Shown piece after piece: positions 1 to 8,820 of a stretch of 64,000 bases of DNA. The notes below the pieces were generated by a model. The model was not told the DNA's origin and did not search any database. It saw only the letters and a program-made list of their open reading frames with translations. The stretch is taken from contig CAVRAU010000031.1 in the NCBI GenBank assembly GCA_963719055.1, positions 1 through 64,000 on the forward strand, written 5' to 3'. Origin of the DNA: CAXMQZ01 sp963719055. Its GTDB lineage: Bacteria > Acidobacteriota > Thermoanaerobaculia > Multivoradales > JAHEKO01. Position 1 is the first letter of the stretch. Every line of letters begins with the position of its first letter. The translations under genes and the position numbers were made by a program.

Positions 1-1284
1 GTCAGGGGTGGAGAGCTGGAGGACATGTCCATTGGCGAACGCCAGATCGATCTGCCGGATTATTCGGTGCCGCTGGACGCCGACTGGCGCCTGCCGATCT
101 GGTTCAATGGTGGGCCTGGAACCTATGAAAAGTACAGCTACGGGCAGGTCTTCGCCTCCGAGCTGCAGCATCGCGAGGGCCAGGAGCCCGGTTTGGCCGC
201 AGACCTCTTCAAGGAAAAGATCGTCATAGTCGGAATTTCCGCAGCAGGATTGCACGACCTCTTCACTACCCCCTTCAGCGGTGGTACCCAGGACTCTGGC
301 TCGGGCCTCGGCAAGATGAATGGGTTCGAGATCCACGCCCAAGTTCTCGACAACCTGCTGCACGGCCGCTTTCTGCTGCAAGCACCTCCGTGGCAGACAG
401 CAGGCCTGGCCCTGATCGTCGCGACGATCGGTCTCGCTCTGATCCTCTACACCCGTCTTTCGGCAACGATCCTGGGGCTCTTGGCGACGCCGGCCATCTA
501 TCTCACCTTTGTACAGTGGGACTTCGCCCACCGCTATGCGCTGCCGGTCACCCCCGTTCTGCTCTCCTGGTTGCTCGCCACCGTTCTGGGCCTCGCCTAT
601 CAATACGGCGTCGAATCGGCTGGAAGCGGCAAGGTCAAGCGAATCTTCTCCCGCTACGTGTCGCCTGACGTCTACGCCGAGCTGCTGGACAATCCCGCCG
701 CGGCCGATCTCGGGGGAAGCCGCCGCGGAATGAGCGTTCTATTCTCCGATCTGCGAGGCTTTACTACGTTCTCCGAAGGTCGCGCGCCCGAAGAGGTCAT
801 CGAGCAGCTGAACGAATACTTCGCCGCCATGGTGGAGGTGGTCTTCGCTCACCGGGGTACCGTTGACAAGTTCGTTGGCGACATGATCATGGCCCTGTTC
901 AGTGCCCCTCTGGAGGATTCGGACCACGCCGACAACGCCGTGCGCTGTGCTCTTGCCATGCAGACACGACTGACCAAGCTCAATGCCAATTGGCGACGGG
1001 AAGGTCGTCCCGAGTTGGCCAGCGGCATCGGGATCAACAGCGGCGAGATGGTCGCCGGCAACCTGGGTTCGGAGAAGATCCAGAGCTATACGGTGATCGG
1101 CGACAACGTCAATCTCGGTGCGCGTATCGAGTCGCTCTGCAAGGAGTTCGATGCCCAGATCCTGATCAGCGAATTCACCGAGAGCCGCCTGTCCTCGGAC
1201 TTCGACACCCAGGAGCTGGGCGAAGTCACGGTCAAGGGCAAGACGCAGCCGGTCAAGATCTTCCAGATACCGCTTGCAGACTGA
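1..1284 (+). CDS. CHASE2-domain class III adenylate cyclase, 5' partial
   Basis: Makes a cyclic nucleotide, most likely cAMP, in response to an extracytoplasmic signal. The reading frame is open from base 1, so the N-terminal part of the CHASE2 sensor lies outside the window. The visible part starts with the end of CHASE2 (the strand KEKIVIVGISA near nt 215-250). Three closely spaced membrane segments follow at about nt 390-610, then a cytoplasmic catalytic domain from about nt 640. Both metal-binding aspartates are present (VLFSDLRGF and FVGDMIMA), as is the transition-state pair in NLGARIES. The substrate-selecting Lys (DKFVGD) and Asp (VIGDNVN) suggest ATP rather than GTP. The gene ends 7 bases from the convergent stop of a channel with a cyclic-nucleotide-binding domain, a plausible effector of its product. 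Confidence 0.92.
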   Translation, partial: VRGGELEDMSIGERQIDLPDYSVPLDADWRLPIWFNGGPGTYEKYSYGQVFASELQHREGQEPGLAADLFKEKIVIVGISAAGLHDLFTTPFSGGTQDSGSGLGKMNGFEIHAQVLDNLLHGRFLLQAPPWQTAGLALIVATIGLALILYTRLSATILGLLATPAIYLTFVQWDFAHRYALPVTPVLLSWLLATVLGLAYQYGVESAGSGKVKRIFSRYVSPDVYAELLDNPAAADLGGSRRGMSVLFSDLRGFTTFSEGRAPEEVIEQLNEYFAAMVEVVFAHRGTVDKFVGDMIMALFSAPLEDSDHADNAVRCALAMQTRLTKLNANWRREGRPELASGIGINSGEMVAGNLGSEKIQSYTVIGDNVNLGARIESLCKEFDAQILISEFTESRLSSDFDTQELGEVTVKGKTQPVKIFQIPLAD

Positions 1285-1291
1285 GCCCGTA

Positions 1292-2804
1292 TCAGGTCAG
1301 AGAGAAGAAGGTCCGGATACGCCGCAAAAATGTCTGCTCGTCTTCGAGTCCAGCTTCGGCGGCAGCCTTGCCGCGGCGGTCTTCCAACGTGTCGCTCGTG
1401 TCCTGGAGACGGAAGGCCAGTGCGCGACTGAGCTCCTCGGCGATCCGAGGATCGGCTTCCAGGGTCGAGGCCAGGGCCGCTTTGCCCAGCATCAACACTC
1501 CACAGTGCTCTCGGGCGAGCACGGTAGCGCTCCGCGGCTCACCGGTCAGCAGCGACATCTCGCCAAAAAAAGCCCCCTCTTCCAGCACCGCCAGATCGAC
1601 ACTCTTGCCGTCCTGGTCGGGGTCCACTTTGGTCACTCGCACCGACCCTCGTTCGATGACAAAGAGCGAGTCCCCTTCATCCCCTTCGTTGACCAGGGTC
1701 TCACCCGCATCGAACAGTCGGCGCTGCGACGCCGCAGCCAGCTGCCCGACAATCTCTGACTCCAGGCCTCGAAAGATATCGACCTGGGAGAAGAGTTCGC
1801 TGGCCTTGCGCTGGGCTTTGCTCCGCCGGTGCACCTCCATATCGGGCGCCTCGTGCATGTGAATCGTGCGAATGGGAAAGGGAACTTCGATATTGCGTCT
1901 CTTGAGCTGATACCAGATCCTGGAGTTCACCCCGTCTCGAAAACGGGTCAAGTTCGCGACGCGGCGTGTCCAGATTCGCATGAAGTAGGTGATGGCGTGA
2001 TCGTCGAAGCTCTCGAGCATGATTCGGACTGGTGGCCGCTCGACGGTCCCCGGAGCCGATCGCGCTGCCTCGGCCAGGGCCTCCTTGATCTCTGCGGGAG
2101 GCACGCCGTAGGGCAGTCCGATCCGCATCTCGACGGCGATGGGGTGTTCGCCCGAGCCGTAGTTCACCACCCGCGACACCGCTAGATTCGCATTGGGCTC
2201 GTAGATATCGAGGCCTTCCTTGGTGCGCAGATGGGTGCTGCGCCAGGACATGTCGACGACCCGCGCCCGGGTCTGGCCATCGATCATCAGCCAATCGCCT
2301 GGCTTGAAGGGCTTCTCCAGATCGAGCGCCATACCCGAGAAGATGTTCTTCAAGGTGTCCTGGAGCGCCAGGCCGATGACCGCCGAGACCACGGTTGACG
2401 AAACCGGCAGAGCACCAAGATCACGCCGACCCCAGGATCACGGTAGCTGCGTACAGACCCACGGCCACCAGCAGAGTCAACCGCAGGACATCGCGCGCCA
2501 ACTTGGGCACCATCGGCTCAGCGTCCAAATTCCATGGACGCTGCAGAATCAGTGTGTCGAGCAGCGAAAACAGCACCAGGGCGCTGAGAAGGACGGCCGA
2601 GGCTGCGGCGATCTGCCAGGAGCGGTAGGACTCGGGACCGAGCTGTCGCAACACCAGAAGCGCGGCCAGATTGACCACCCAGAGGTGGTAGAGGAGTCGC
2701 AGACGAAACTGCGGTACCCGCTTGCGCAGGACGAAGTACAGAACCTCCAGGGCGAGGGCTAACCCCGCGGCGACTCCCAGTGTCTCTGGCCAGTTTGCAT
2801 TCAT
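1292..2804 (-). CDS. MscS-family channel with C-terminal cyclic-nucleotide-binding domain (frameshifted)
   Basis: Small-conductance mechanosensitive-type channel fused to a CNB (Crp-like) domain. The first part (2804 down to about 2430) carries the N-terminal membrane helices and ends prematurely at TGA. The second part picks up in another frame with the MscS pore motif (SAVIGLALQDTL) and beta domain. It ends with a CNB domain whose phosphate-binding cassette keeps its Glu and Arg (FGEMSLLTGEPRSA), as expected for cAMP binding. Removing one base at the run of four C at 2430-2433 restores a family-like continuous reading (LGALPVSSTVVSAVIGLAL). This is a one-base indel, either an assembly error or a real null allele. 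It starts 13 bases after the sigma-factor stop and probably shares its transcript. Confidence 0.85.
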
Positions 2805-2817
2805 TCAGGCGGATGTC

Positions 2818-3399
2818 CTATTCGACTGCCAGCTCGCGGCGCAACCAGGCCTTGCCCTTCATCCAGTCACGCTGCACCGTGCGCAGGGACATGGCCAGGG
2901 CATCGGCGGTCTCCTGCTCGGAGAGACCCGCGAAATAGCGGCACTCGAAGACGCGGGTCAATCGCTCATTGAGAGAGCTGAGCTTCTCCAGAGCGTTGTC
3001 GATGGCCAACAGCATCTCCGCCTGTTCGGTGACCGCGATCTGGACCTTGTCCAAGGAGATCGGTCGCACGCCGCCACCGCGCTTCTGAGCGCTGCGCTTG
3101 CGGGCGTAGTCGATGATGATCTGGCGCATGGCCCGAGCCGCGATGGCAAAGAAGTGATTGCGATCGTTGACCTCGACTCGGGTCTGGTCCACCAACTTGA
3201 GATAGGCCTCGTGAACCAGGGCTGTGGTGTTCAGGGTACCTCTGACCCGATGTCGAGCCAGCTGTCTGCGGGCGATCCGGCGCAGGTCTTCGTAGACCAG
3301 GGGCACCAGATCCTCGAACGCCTGCCGGTCGCCATCGCGATGGGCGATCAGGAGATTGGTGATCTCCCCCTGGTGGGCTGTCTGGTCTGATTCGTTCAT
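2818..3399 (-). CDS. ECF RNA polymerase sigma factor, TIGR02999 (X6) type
   Basis: A 193-residue ECF sigma factor. Region 2 is at about residues 20-100 (LVPLVYEDLRRIARRQL, TTALVHEAYLKLVDQ, then the FFAIAARAMRQIIIDYAR stretch). Region 4 is at about 130-190, with the helix-turn-helix ETADALAMSLRTVQRDW. The 'TALVHEAYLKLV' signature and the HFFAIAARAMRQIIIDYARKR-like segment are typical of the TIGR02999 group, which is common in Acidobacteria and Planctomycetes and is often encoded beside Ser/Thr kinases. Here the kinase gene lies immediately upstream on the same strand and the MscS-CNB gene downstream. No separate anti-sigma gene is visible, so the kinase may be the controlling partner (inference). 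Confidence 0.93.
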   Translation of the reverse strand: MNESDQTAHQGEITNLLIAHRDGDRQAFEDLVPLVYEDLRRIARRQLARHRVRGTLNTTALVHEAYLKLVDQTRVEVNDRNHFFAIAARAMRQIIIDYARKRSAQKRGGGVRPISLDKVQIAVTEQAEMLLAIDNALEKLSSLNERLTRVFECRYFAGLSEQETADALAMSLRTVQRDWMKGKAWLRRELAVE

Positions 3400-3475
3400 C
3401 GAGGCCGAACGGAGTCGAGGTTCGGAGGCGGGAGTCTATCGCAGGCCTTCTCTGCAAGCGACCGACGGGCGCCGA

Positions 3476-6072
3476 CTAGGGACTACCCGTCGTCGGCTCG
3501 GTTGCGGCCAGGATGGCATCCGCTTCTTCGATCCGGCCCTGATCCCGGAGCAAGCTCTCGAGTTCGTCTCGGGTGCTGCTGACCGTCAACTCTCGTTCGC
3601 CATTGGCGGTCTGGGTCTCCAGCGCGGTCTTCAAGAGAGCCTCCGCCTCGACAAGGTCACCCCGACGATGCAGGGCAATTCCAAGCAGACTCTGGACTCT
3701 GGCCGTCGCGTTGTGAGTCGGCCCCACCAGGCTTTCGAACCGCTCGAACGCGGACCGGTACCTCGCAATCGCTCGTCGATTTCGCCCAGCTCCAACTGCC
3801 AGCGAGGCGAGATTGATCTCGGCCGCGATTCTGGAAAGAAGTCGGCTCATCGTGTTTCCTGACGCATGTCCACCGCCCGACGAATATAGGGCTCGGCCTC
3901 CTTGTAGCGCTCCTGATCCATCAGCACGCGGCCCAGGTTGGTCAAGAACGTCGCAACGCCGACATTCTCCGCCCCGAGTAGCCCCTCGTTGATCTCCAGG
4001 GCCTCTCGATAGAGACGTTTCCGCGGCTTCGTAGTCGCCGGCGTTGTGGAGGCTGTAGGCGATGTTGTTGCGGACGGAGGCGACGATCGGGATGCTCTCT
4101 GCCGTAGTGCCCGGTCAGCAGCTCGAGCGCTTCCCGTTTCAGGGTCAGCGCCTCCTCCGTGCGACCCAGAGCTTCGAGCACGCCGGAGAGATTGCTGATC
4201 TCGCGCTGCCTCCATCTGGCTTCGGCACCCGTTCGGCGCCAGATCGTTCAGCGCCCGACGGTGATTCACCTCGGCCAGCTGACTCTGGCCTCTGCGACGA
4301 CTGCAGCACCCCCGGTATGCGCCAGACCCATGCCGGCCTCGGCCAAGATCGGCGGCTCCGTTCTGCTCGAATAGTGTCGAGCGCCTTGTTCGAGAGCGCC
4401 TCCCCCGCTCGTAGTCTCCCTTGCCGTGTAGTGACCACCCAGGACGGCCAGGGCACCGGCCATGCCGAGCTCGTCCTCCGGCATCTCCCGACCCGTTCGC
4501 TCGGCCACTACCTCTTCCATCATCTCGATCGCCGCGATCCATCTGGCCAAGGGCGTTGTAGGAGTTGGCAATCAACTCCAACATCTCCAGCCGAATCTCC
4601 GGCTCGTCCGCCAGCTCCCGATGGATCCTCTCCTCACCGATGTCCAGGAGCTCGCGAACGGTCAGCTGACCCGCGCCCTCGGGTGTTGGGATTGGCCGCC
4701 TCGAACAGACCACCCAAGAAATCCGCGACGCGCTCGGCCTTACGGGCTTCGATCTGTGCTTTGTCGCGCTCTCTTGCCGCTACCACGCCCTGCCACGCGA
4801 TCCCTGCGACTCCGACGATCAGGAGAATATTGATCACCACGGCCGCAGCCACCGCTAGCCTGTGTCGACGAACGAACTTCTTCGCCCGATAGCGCCAGGT
4901 GCTGGGCCGCGCCTGAATCGGTTGGCCGGCGAGGTAGCGCTGAATGTCCTCCGCAAGCTCTGCTGCGGATGCGTATCGACGTTCGGGAGTCTTGCGCAGG
5001 GCTTTCAGCACGATGGTGTCCAGATCGCCCTGCAGCTGTCGACGCAGGCGATTCGGCTCCGTTCCCATACCGCTGTCGTCTGAGGAATCGATAGCCTCAC
5101 TCGGTGCCATCGACTGCCTCTCGGTCACTACGGCTTCGATCTCGGTAGGGCTCAGACCCTCGAACTCGTAGGGGCTCTTGCCGGTGAGAATCTGAAACAA
5201 CAGCACGCCGAGGGAATAGACATCGCTCGCCGCCGGACACCGGTCGATTGGCGATCTGCTCCGGTGAGGCGTAGGACGGAGTCCTGGGCTGATAGACGGT
5301 AGCGTCCGCCGCTGGAGCCTGAAGCGCAGGATCGCTCAGCTTGGCGATGCCAAAGTCCAACAGCTTCACCTCGCCAGCCGCGGTCACCAGGATATTGCTG
5401 GGTTTCAGATCCCGGTGAATCACCATGTTCTGGTGGGCGTATTGCACCGCTGCACATACCGAGGAGAACAGCTCCAGGCGTTCCTCGAGACCCAGGTGCT
5501 CCTCCCGACAGTATTCGTCGATGGGGCGTCCATCGACGTACTCCATGACCAGATAGGGATACCCCTCCTCCGTGACCTGGCCATCCAGCAGATGAGCCAC
5601 GTTGGGGTGCTGCAGATTGGCCAGGATCTGCCTCTCGGTGAGCAGACGCCGTTCCATTTCCGCGCTCTCGAGCCCCCGCGGCATCAGTTTGATGGCCACC
5701 TGCTTCTCGAACTGCTTATCGGCTCGCTCAGCCAGGTACACCACACCCATGCCACCACGACCCAGCACCTCGAGGAGTCGATAGGGTCCCAGACGGCGGC
5801 CAGCCAGCGACTCCGGACCCTCACCGAGGGCGTCTTCCAGATCCGATAGGAGGTCCGGAGCGCCATCGGAGATCGGTCTTGCCAAGCAGGTCGTCATCGA
5901 CGCTGCAGGCGTGCAGCAACTCCTCGACTTCTTGCCGTAACTCGTCGTCGCCGCGGCACAGGTCGACAAGCGCGGTTTGTGCTGCCGCCTCGTCATCGAG
6001 ATCCAGGACCTGATCGAGGATTCTCTCGACCTGGCTCCAACGCTCCGGGTCTGGGGTCGATGGTTCTGACAT
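3476..6072 (-). CDS. Ser/Thr protein kinase with transmembrane segment and TPR repeats (multiple frameshifts)
   Basis: PknB-type receptor-like kinase. Start taken at the ATG at 6072 (MSEPSTPDPERW). In order: a short alpha-helical N-terminus; a kinase domain with P-loop GRGGMGVVYLA, VAIKLM lysine, HRDLKPSNILV, LLDFGIAKL and TPSYASPEQI; one membrane helix (about 4790-4860); then a TPR region to the stop at 3476. The domain order is normal for the family, but the frame changes at about 5870, 5235, 4705, 4540 and several more times between 4450 and 3850, so the TPR part is badly scrambled. The kinase core is readable and all catalytic residues are present. With the sigma factor gene downstream it forms a common acidobacterial signalling pair. 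As sequenced, no full-length protein could be made. Confidence 0.85.
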
Positions 6073-6117
6073 CGGGAGGCGCAACGATACCAGACGCCTT
6101 CCCGTGGTCTCTGCGAG

Positions 6118-7305
6118 CTACTGGGCGTCGATGAAATCGAAGACCAGGGACTCGAACAACTCCGCCTCCTCCAGAGGAGAAAAGTGCCCGCTGTTCTCGA
6201 AGAGCACGTAGACCGAGTCGCTGAGACCATCGGCCAAGACCTTGACCTTCTCCGGTGCGGACATGTCGTGGGTCCCGGCAATCACCAGGCTGCGCACCGG
6301 AATGGCGGCCAACTGGTCTCGCGTATCAAAACCCGCCATGGATTCCTGGTTCGCGTACTGGTTGTGCGCCCAGCTGAACTGCGCTTCACCGAACGCTTCG
6401 TCGAGGAGTGACTGTCCCGCTTCCCTGTCGGCCATCTGCAGGGGAAAGAACTCCGTCAGCCAGAGTTCCTTGACCTGTTCGGTTCTGATCTCGTCGGTCA
6501 ACGCCTCATCAGCCATCTCCTGCATGAAGACCATGTACTTGGTGGTCAGGTCGGGAAATCGTTCGCCAAATTCGGCCGCATCCTCTTGGGTATAGCTGGC
6601 CACGCCATGGACAAAAGTGGCCGACTCCAGGGCTTCCGGGTGCTCGGCCGCCAGCAGGATCAGATTCGCCGCGCCGTTGGACCAGCCGATGGCGTGGACC
6701 TTGTCCAGGCCCAGATGCCGACGCAAGGCATCGAAGTCGGCTCGTACCGCCGCCATGCTCATATCCGATTCGTCTCGGATCGGGTCGGAGCCGCCCATGC
6801 CACGGGGATCGAAGTAGACCATGGTCGCCTGCTTCTCCAAACCGCCGAAGATGCCTCGCAGACCTGCAATATTCAAACCCCAGGAGTTGGGAACCACCAT
6901 CATCGAAGGTCCCTGGCCGTAGATTTCATAGTGAATCTCGAAGTCGTTGAGCCGCGCCGTAAACGAGCCGTTCTCCAAGCCCATCGGTTTGCAGAGAATC
7001 GGCGCCTGGTCTCGCCCGCCGTGGTACGGATACTGCTCGCCCTTGGCACTGAGCACAAGGAGGTAGCCCTCCTGCGTCCCTTGGGCGTACATCATCCCAG
7101 GCTCGGGACAACCGTAGCTGGTGTCTGGAAAAACCACCTCCGCAAAGTCGACGACCTCCAACTCACCCACCGGCACCGCCAGATCCGCCGAGAGGTCCTC
7201 CTTGGCTGATTGGATCCATTTCTCCTGCTTGGTCATCCCCTCGCCGCAACCCCAGGCCACGACCAGGGCCAGGACACACGCTCCTATGAGGTCTATTCTC
7301 GGCAC
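6118..7305 (-). CDS. Exported alpha/beta hydrolase with extra N-terminal domain
   Basis: The GTG at 7305 is chosen as start because AAGGAG lies 6 bases upstream; the open frame extends further but has no such site. A hydrophobic signal segment (ACVLALVVAWGC) is followed by Gly-Glu, possibly a weak lipobox. Residues about 25-100 form a small domain with the pattern LEVVDFAEVVFPDTSYGCPE... and YPYHGG. I know this arrangement from secreted proteins with no assigned function. The rest is an alpha/beta hydrolase of the proline iminopeptidase/epoxide-hydrolase kind: nucleophile elbow GWSNGA, oxyanion HG-like segment PNSWG, acid in the TH-D-MSAPE segment and catalytic His in SGHFSP. The substrate cannot be read from the sequence. 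It is divergent from the DUF4097 gene. Confidence 0.85.
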   Translation of the reverse strand: MPRIDLIGACVLALVVAWGCGEGMTKQEKWIQSAKEDLSADLAVPVGELEVVDFAEVVFPDTSYGCPEPGMMYAQGTQEGYLLVLSAKGEQYPYHGGRDQAPILCKPMGLENGSFTARLNDFEIHYEIYGQGPSMMVVPNSWGLNIAGLRGIFGGLEKQATMVYFDPRGMGGSDPIRDESDMSMAAVRADFDALRRHLGLDKVHAIGWSNGAANLILLAAEHPEALESATFVHGVASYTQEDAAEFGERFPDLTTKYMVFMQEMADEALTDEIRTEQVKELWLTEFFPLQMADREAGQSLLDEAFGEAQFSWAHNQYANQESMAGFDTRDQLAAIPVRSLVIAGTHDMSAPEKVKVLADGLSDSVYVLFENSGHFSPLEEAELFESLVFDFIDAQ

Positions 7306-7407
7306 GATGTCTCTCCTTTCGGGACTAAACACTACAAGCTTACAGGGCGTCTAACTGTTTATACGAGATTCGCACATCTGCAAACAGACTTCAGGGGGGC
7401 CGTCCAA

Positions 7408-8205
7408 ATGAAATGGCAGCGCACACATCGTACTTTCGCCTTGTTGGCCGCGGCATTGTTCGTGGTCGTACCCTGCCTCGCTCGTTCGTGGGACGATTGT
7501 GATGGCTGGGAAGAGGACCACGACTGGGGGAGCAAGGGCCGGTATTGCGAGACTCGACAGTTGACCCTACCCGAGACCGGTTCGATAGCCGTGGATGCCG
7601 GCCACAACGGCGGCATTCGAGTCCAGGGCGAGGATCGGAACGACATCGGCCTCGAGGCGCGAATTCAGGTATGGCATCGGTCTGAGGACAAGGCCAGGGA
7701 GATCGCTGGCGAGATCCAGATCCAAACCGATGGCAATCGGATAAGAGCCGAGGGACCCAGCGACGGTTGGGCCGTCAGCTACCGCTTGCGGGTGCCGCGC
7801 CAGACCGACCTCGATCTAGAAGCACACAACGGTGGCATCTCCATCGCGGAGGTCACCGGCCAGTTGCGAGCCGAGACTCACAACGGCGGGCTTTCATTGA
7901 CCGCTCTGGCCGGCGATGTCCAGGCAGAGACCACCAATGGGGGGGTGCATGTCGAGTTGGCGGGCGACTCGTGGGAGGGCGAGGGACTGGAGGTGGAAAC
8001 TCGCAATGGCGGAGTCAAACTCTCGATTCCCGAAGGCTACTCGGCCGAGCTCGAGACCGGTACCGTCAATGGGTCGGTCAACATCGACTTCCCCGTCACG
8101 GTTCAAGGCCAGATCGGCCGCAACATCGAGACCACGCTCGGCGACGGTGGTGCACCGATTCGAGTGAAGACCAAGAACGGTGGCGTGACGATCAGCCGTC
8201 AGTGA
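7408..8205 (+). CDS. DUF4097-family exported beta-repeat protein
   Basis: 265 residues starting at ATG 7408, with a purine-rich site (AGGGGGG) about 10 bases upstream. A signal peptide (LLAAALFVVVPCLA) precedes a string of short beta repeats, each with an Asn-Gly-Gly turn: GHNGGIRV, AHNGGISI, THNGGLSL, TTNGGVHV, TRNGGVKL, TVNGSVNI, TKNGGVTI. This regular spacing is the hallmark of the DUF4097 'putative adhesin' family and predicts a right-handed beta solenoid outside the cytoplasm. The function is unknown. A strong hairpin terminator lies 22 bases after the stop. Confidence 0.88.
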   Translation: MKWQRTHRTFALLAAALFVVVPCLARSWDDCDGWEEDHDWGSKGRYCETRQLTLPETGSIAVDAGHNGGIRVQGEDRNDIGLEARIQVWHRSEDKAREIAGEIQIQTDGNRIRAEGPSDGWAVSYRLRVPRQTDLDLEAHNGGISIAEVTGQLRAETHNGGLSLTALAGDVQAETTNGGVHVELAGDSWEGEGLEVETRNGGVKLSIPEGYSAELETGTVNGSVNIDFPVTVQGQIGRNIETTLGDGGAPIRVKTKNGGVTISRQ

Positions 8206-8226
8206 TCGTCCTACAGCCTGAAACAG

Positions 8227-8258
8227 ACAAGCCACCTCGGTTTCCCGAGGTGGCTTGT
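8227..8258. terminator. Bidirectional hairpin terminator
   Basis: Perfect 14-bp inverted repeat (ACAAGCCACCTCGG, loop TTTC, CCGAGGTGGCTTGT) between the convergent DUF4097 and cold-shock genes. The flanks are only mildly T-rich, but the stem is long and GC-rich and could serve both strands. Confidence 0.85.
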
Positions 8259-8287
8259 CGTTGTAGACAAAAGCTAACTAAAGCTTC

Positions 8288-8506
8288 TTACTCTGCCAGC
8301 TTGATGACGTTCTCAGCCGCCGGGCCCTTCTGGCCGTCGACGATATCGAACTGGACCCGATCGCCCTCGTTGAGAGACCGGAATCCCTCACTCTGAATCG
8401 CGCTGTGGTGGACGAAGCACTCCATCGAACCATCTTCGGTCGCGATAAAGCCGTAGCCCTTGGTGTCGTTGAACCATTTCACTTTGCCTGTGGTGCTCAT
8501 ACTCAT
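8288..8506 (-). CDS. Cold-shock protein (CspA family)
   Basis: A 72-residue single OB-fold RNA chaperone. RNP1 is KGYGFI and RNP2 is CFVHHSAI, where most family members have VFVHFSAI; the Cys and the second His are mild departures. The start MSMSTTGKVKWFN fits a GAAGGAG-like site upstream (minus strand, about 8511-8519). A leader of nearly 190 bases with hairpins and an intrinsic terminator precedes it. Leaders of this length are usual for cold-inducible csp genes. It stands alone as a single-gene unit facing away from typA. Confidence 0.95.
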   Translation of the reverse strand: MSMSTTGKVKWFNDTKGYGFIATEDGSMECFVHHSAIQSEGFRSLNEGDRVQFDIVDGQKGPAAENVIKLAE

Positions 8507-8693
8507 ACTCCTTCACTTCGCCGGAATCGCACTTTTTCTTGTTTTGGGGATCCCGACAGGTCGCAGGCGATAAGGCCCGCATTGTTGCCTAGACTGGAGC
8601 TGACACAAAAAAAGGACCTGGTTATTGCTGCCCAGATCCTTCTGTAGGTCTGTCCCAGCCACCTCGACGAATCAACAACGATTCGCCACTTGC
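8507..8693 (-). promoter_or_regulatory. Structured 5' leader of the cold-shock gene
   Basis: Untranslated stretch between the predicted transcription start (about 8693) and the csp start codon. It contains a perfect 6-bp hairpin (CGAATC, loop 6, GATTCG; 8668-8685) and, further along, an intrinsic terminator (8606-8640). No open frame here resembles a known protein. The rest of the 8507-8820 intergenic stretch holds the csp promoter and the upstream region of typA. Confidence 0.55.
8606..8640 (-). terminator. Intrinsic terminator inside the csp leader (possible attenuator)
   Basis: Read on the minus strand: AGGATCTGG, 10-base loop, CCAGGTCCT (9 pairs including one G-U), then seven U. No minus-strand gene lies upstream that it could terminate, because typA runs the other way. 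It therefore sits within the csp transcript about 100 bases before the start codon and could cause premature termination. Confidence 0.65.
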
Positions 8694-8699
8694 GGGACC

Positions 8700-8727
8700 A
8701 CCGTAGCAGATTTTTCGGATTTGTCAC
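8700..8727 (-). promoter_or_regulatory. Predicted sigma-70-type promoter of the cold-shock gene
   Basis: Minus strand: GTGACA (8722-8727), 16-base spacer, TACGGT (8700-8705). Each box has partial agreement with TTGACA and TATAAT. The position gives a leader of about 187 bases. Confidence 0.4.
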
Positions 8728-8820
8728 GGTTTTTTTCCACACCGCCCGCCGGAGACCTCTCCAGCAGCGGCAAAATCCAGCGCTCGCTATCCTGCCACCA
8801 ATGAGATAGGTTGCGGCCCC

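Noticed and set aside
2420..2436. Programmed frameshifting in the MscS-CNB gene
   Set aside because: No slippery heptamer with downstream stimulator that I can see, and similar single-base breaks occur in many unrelated genes nearby, so an indel is simpler.
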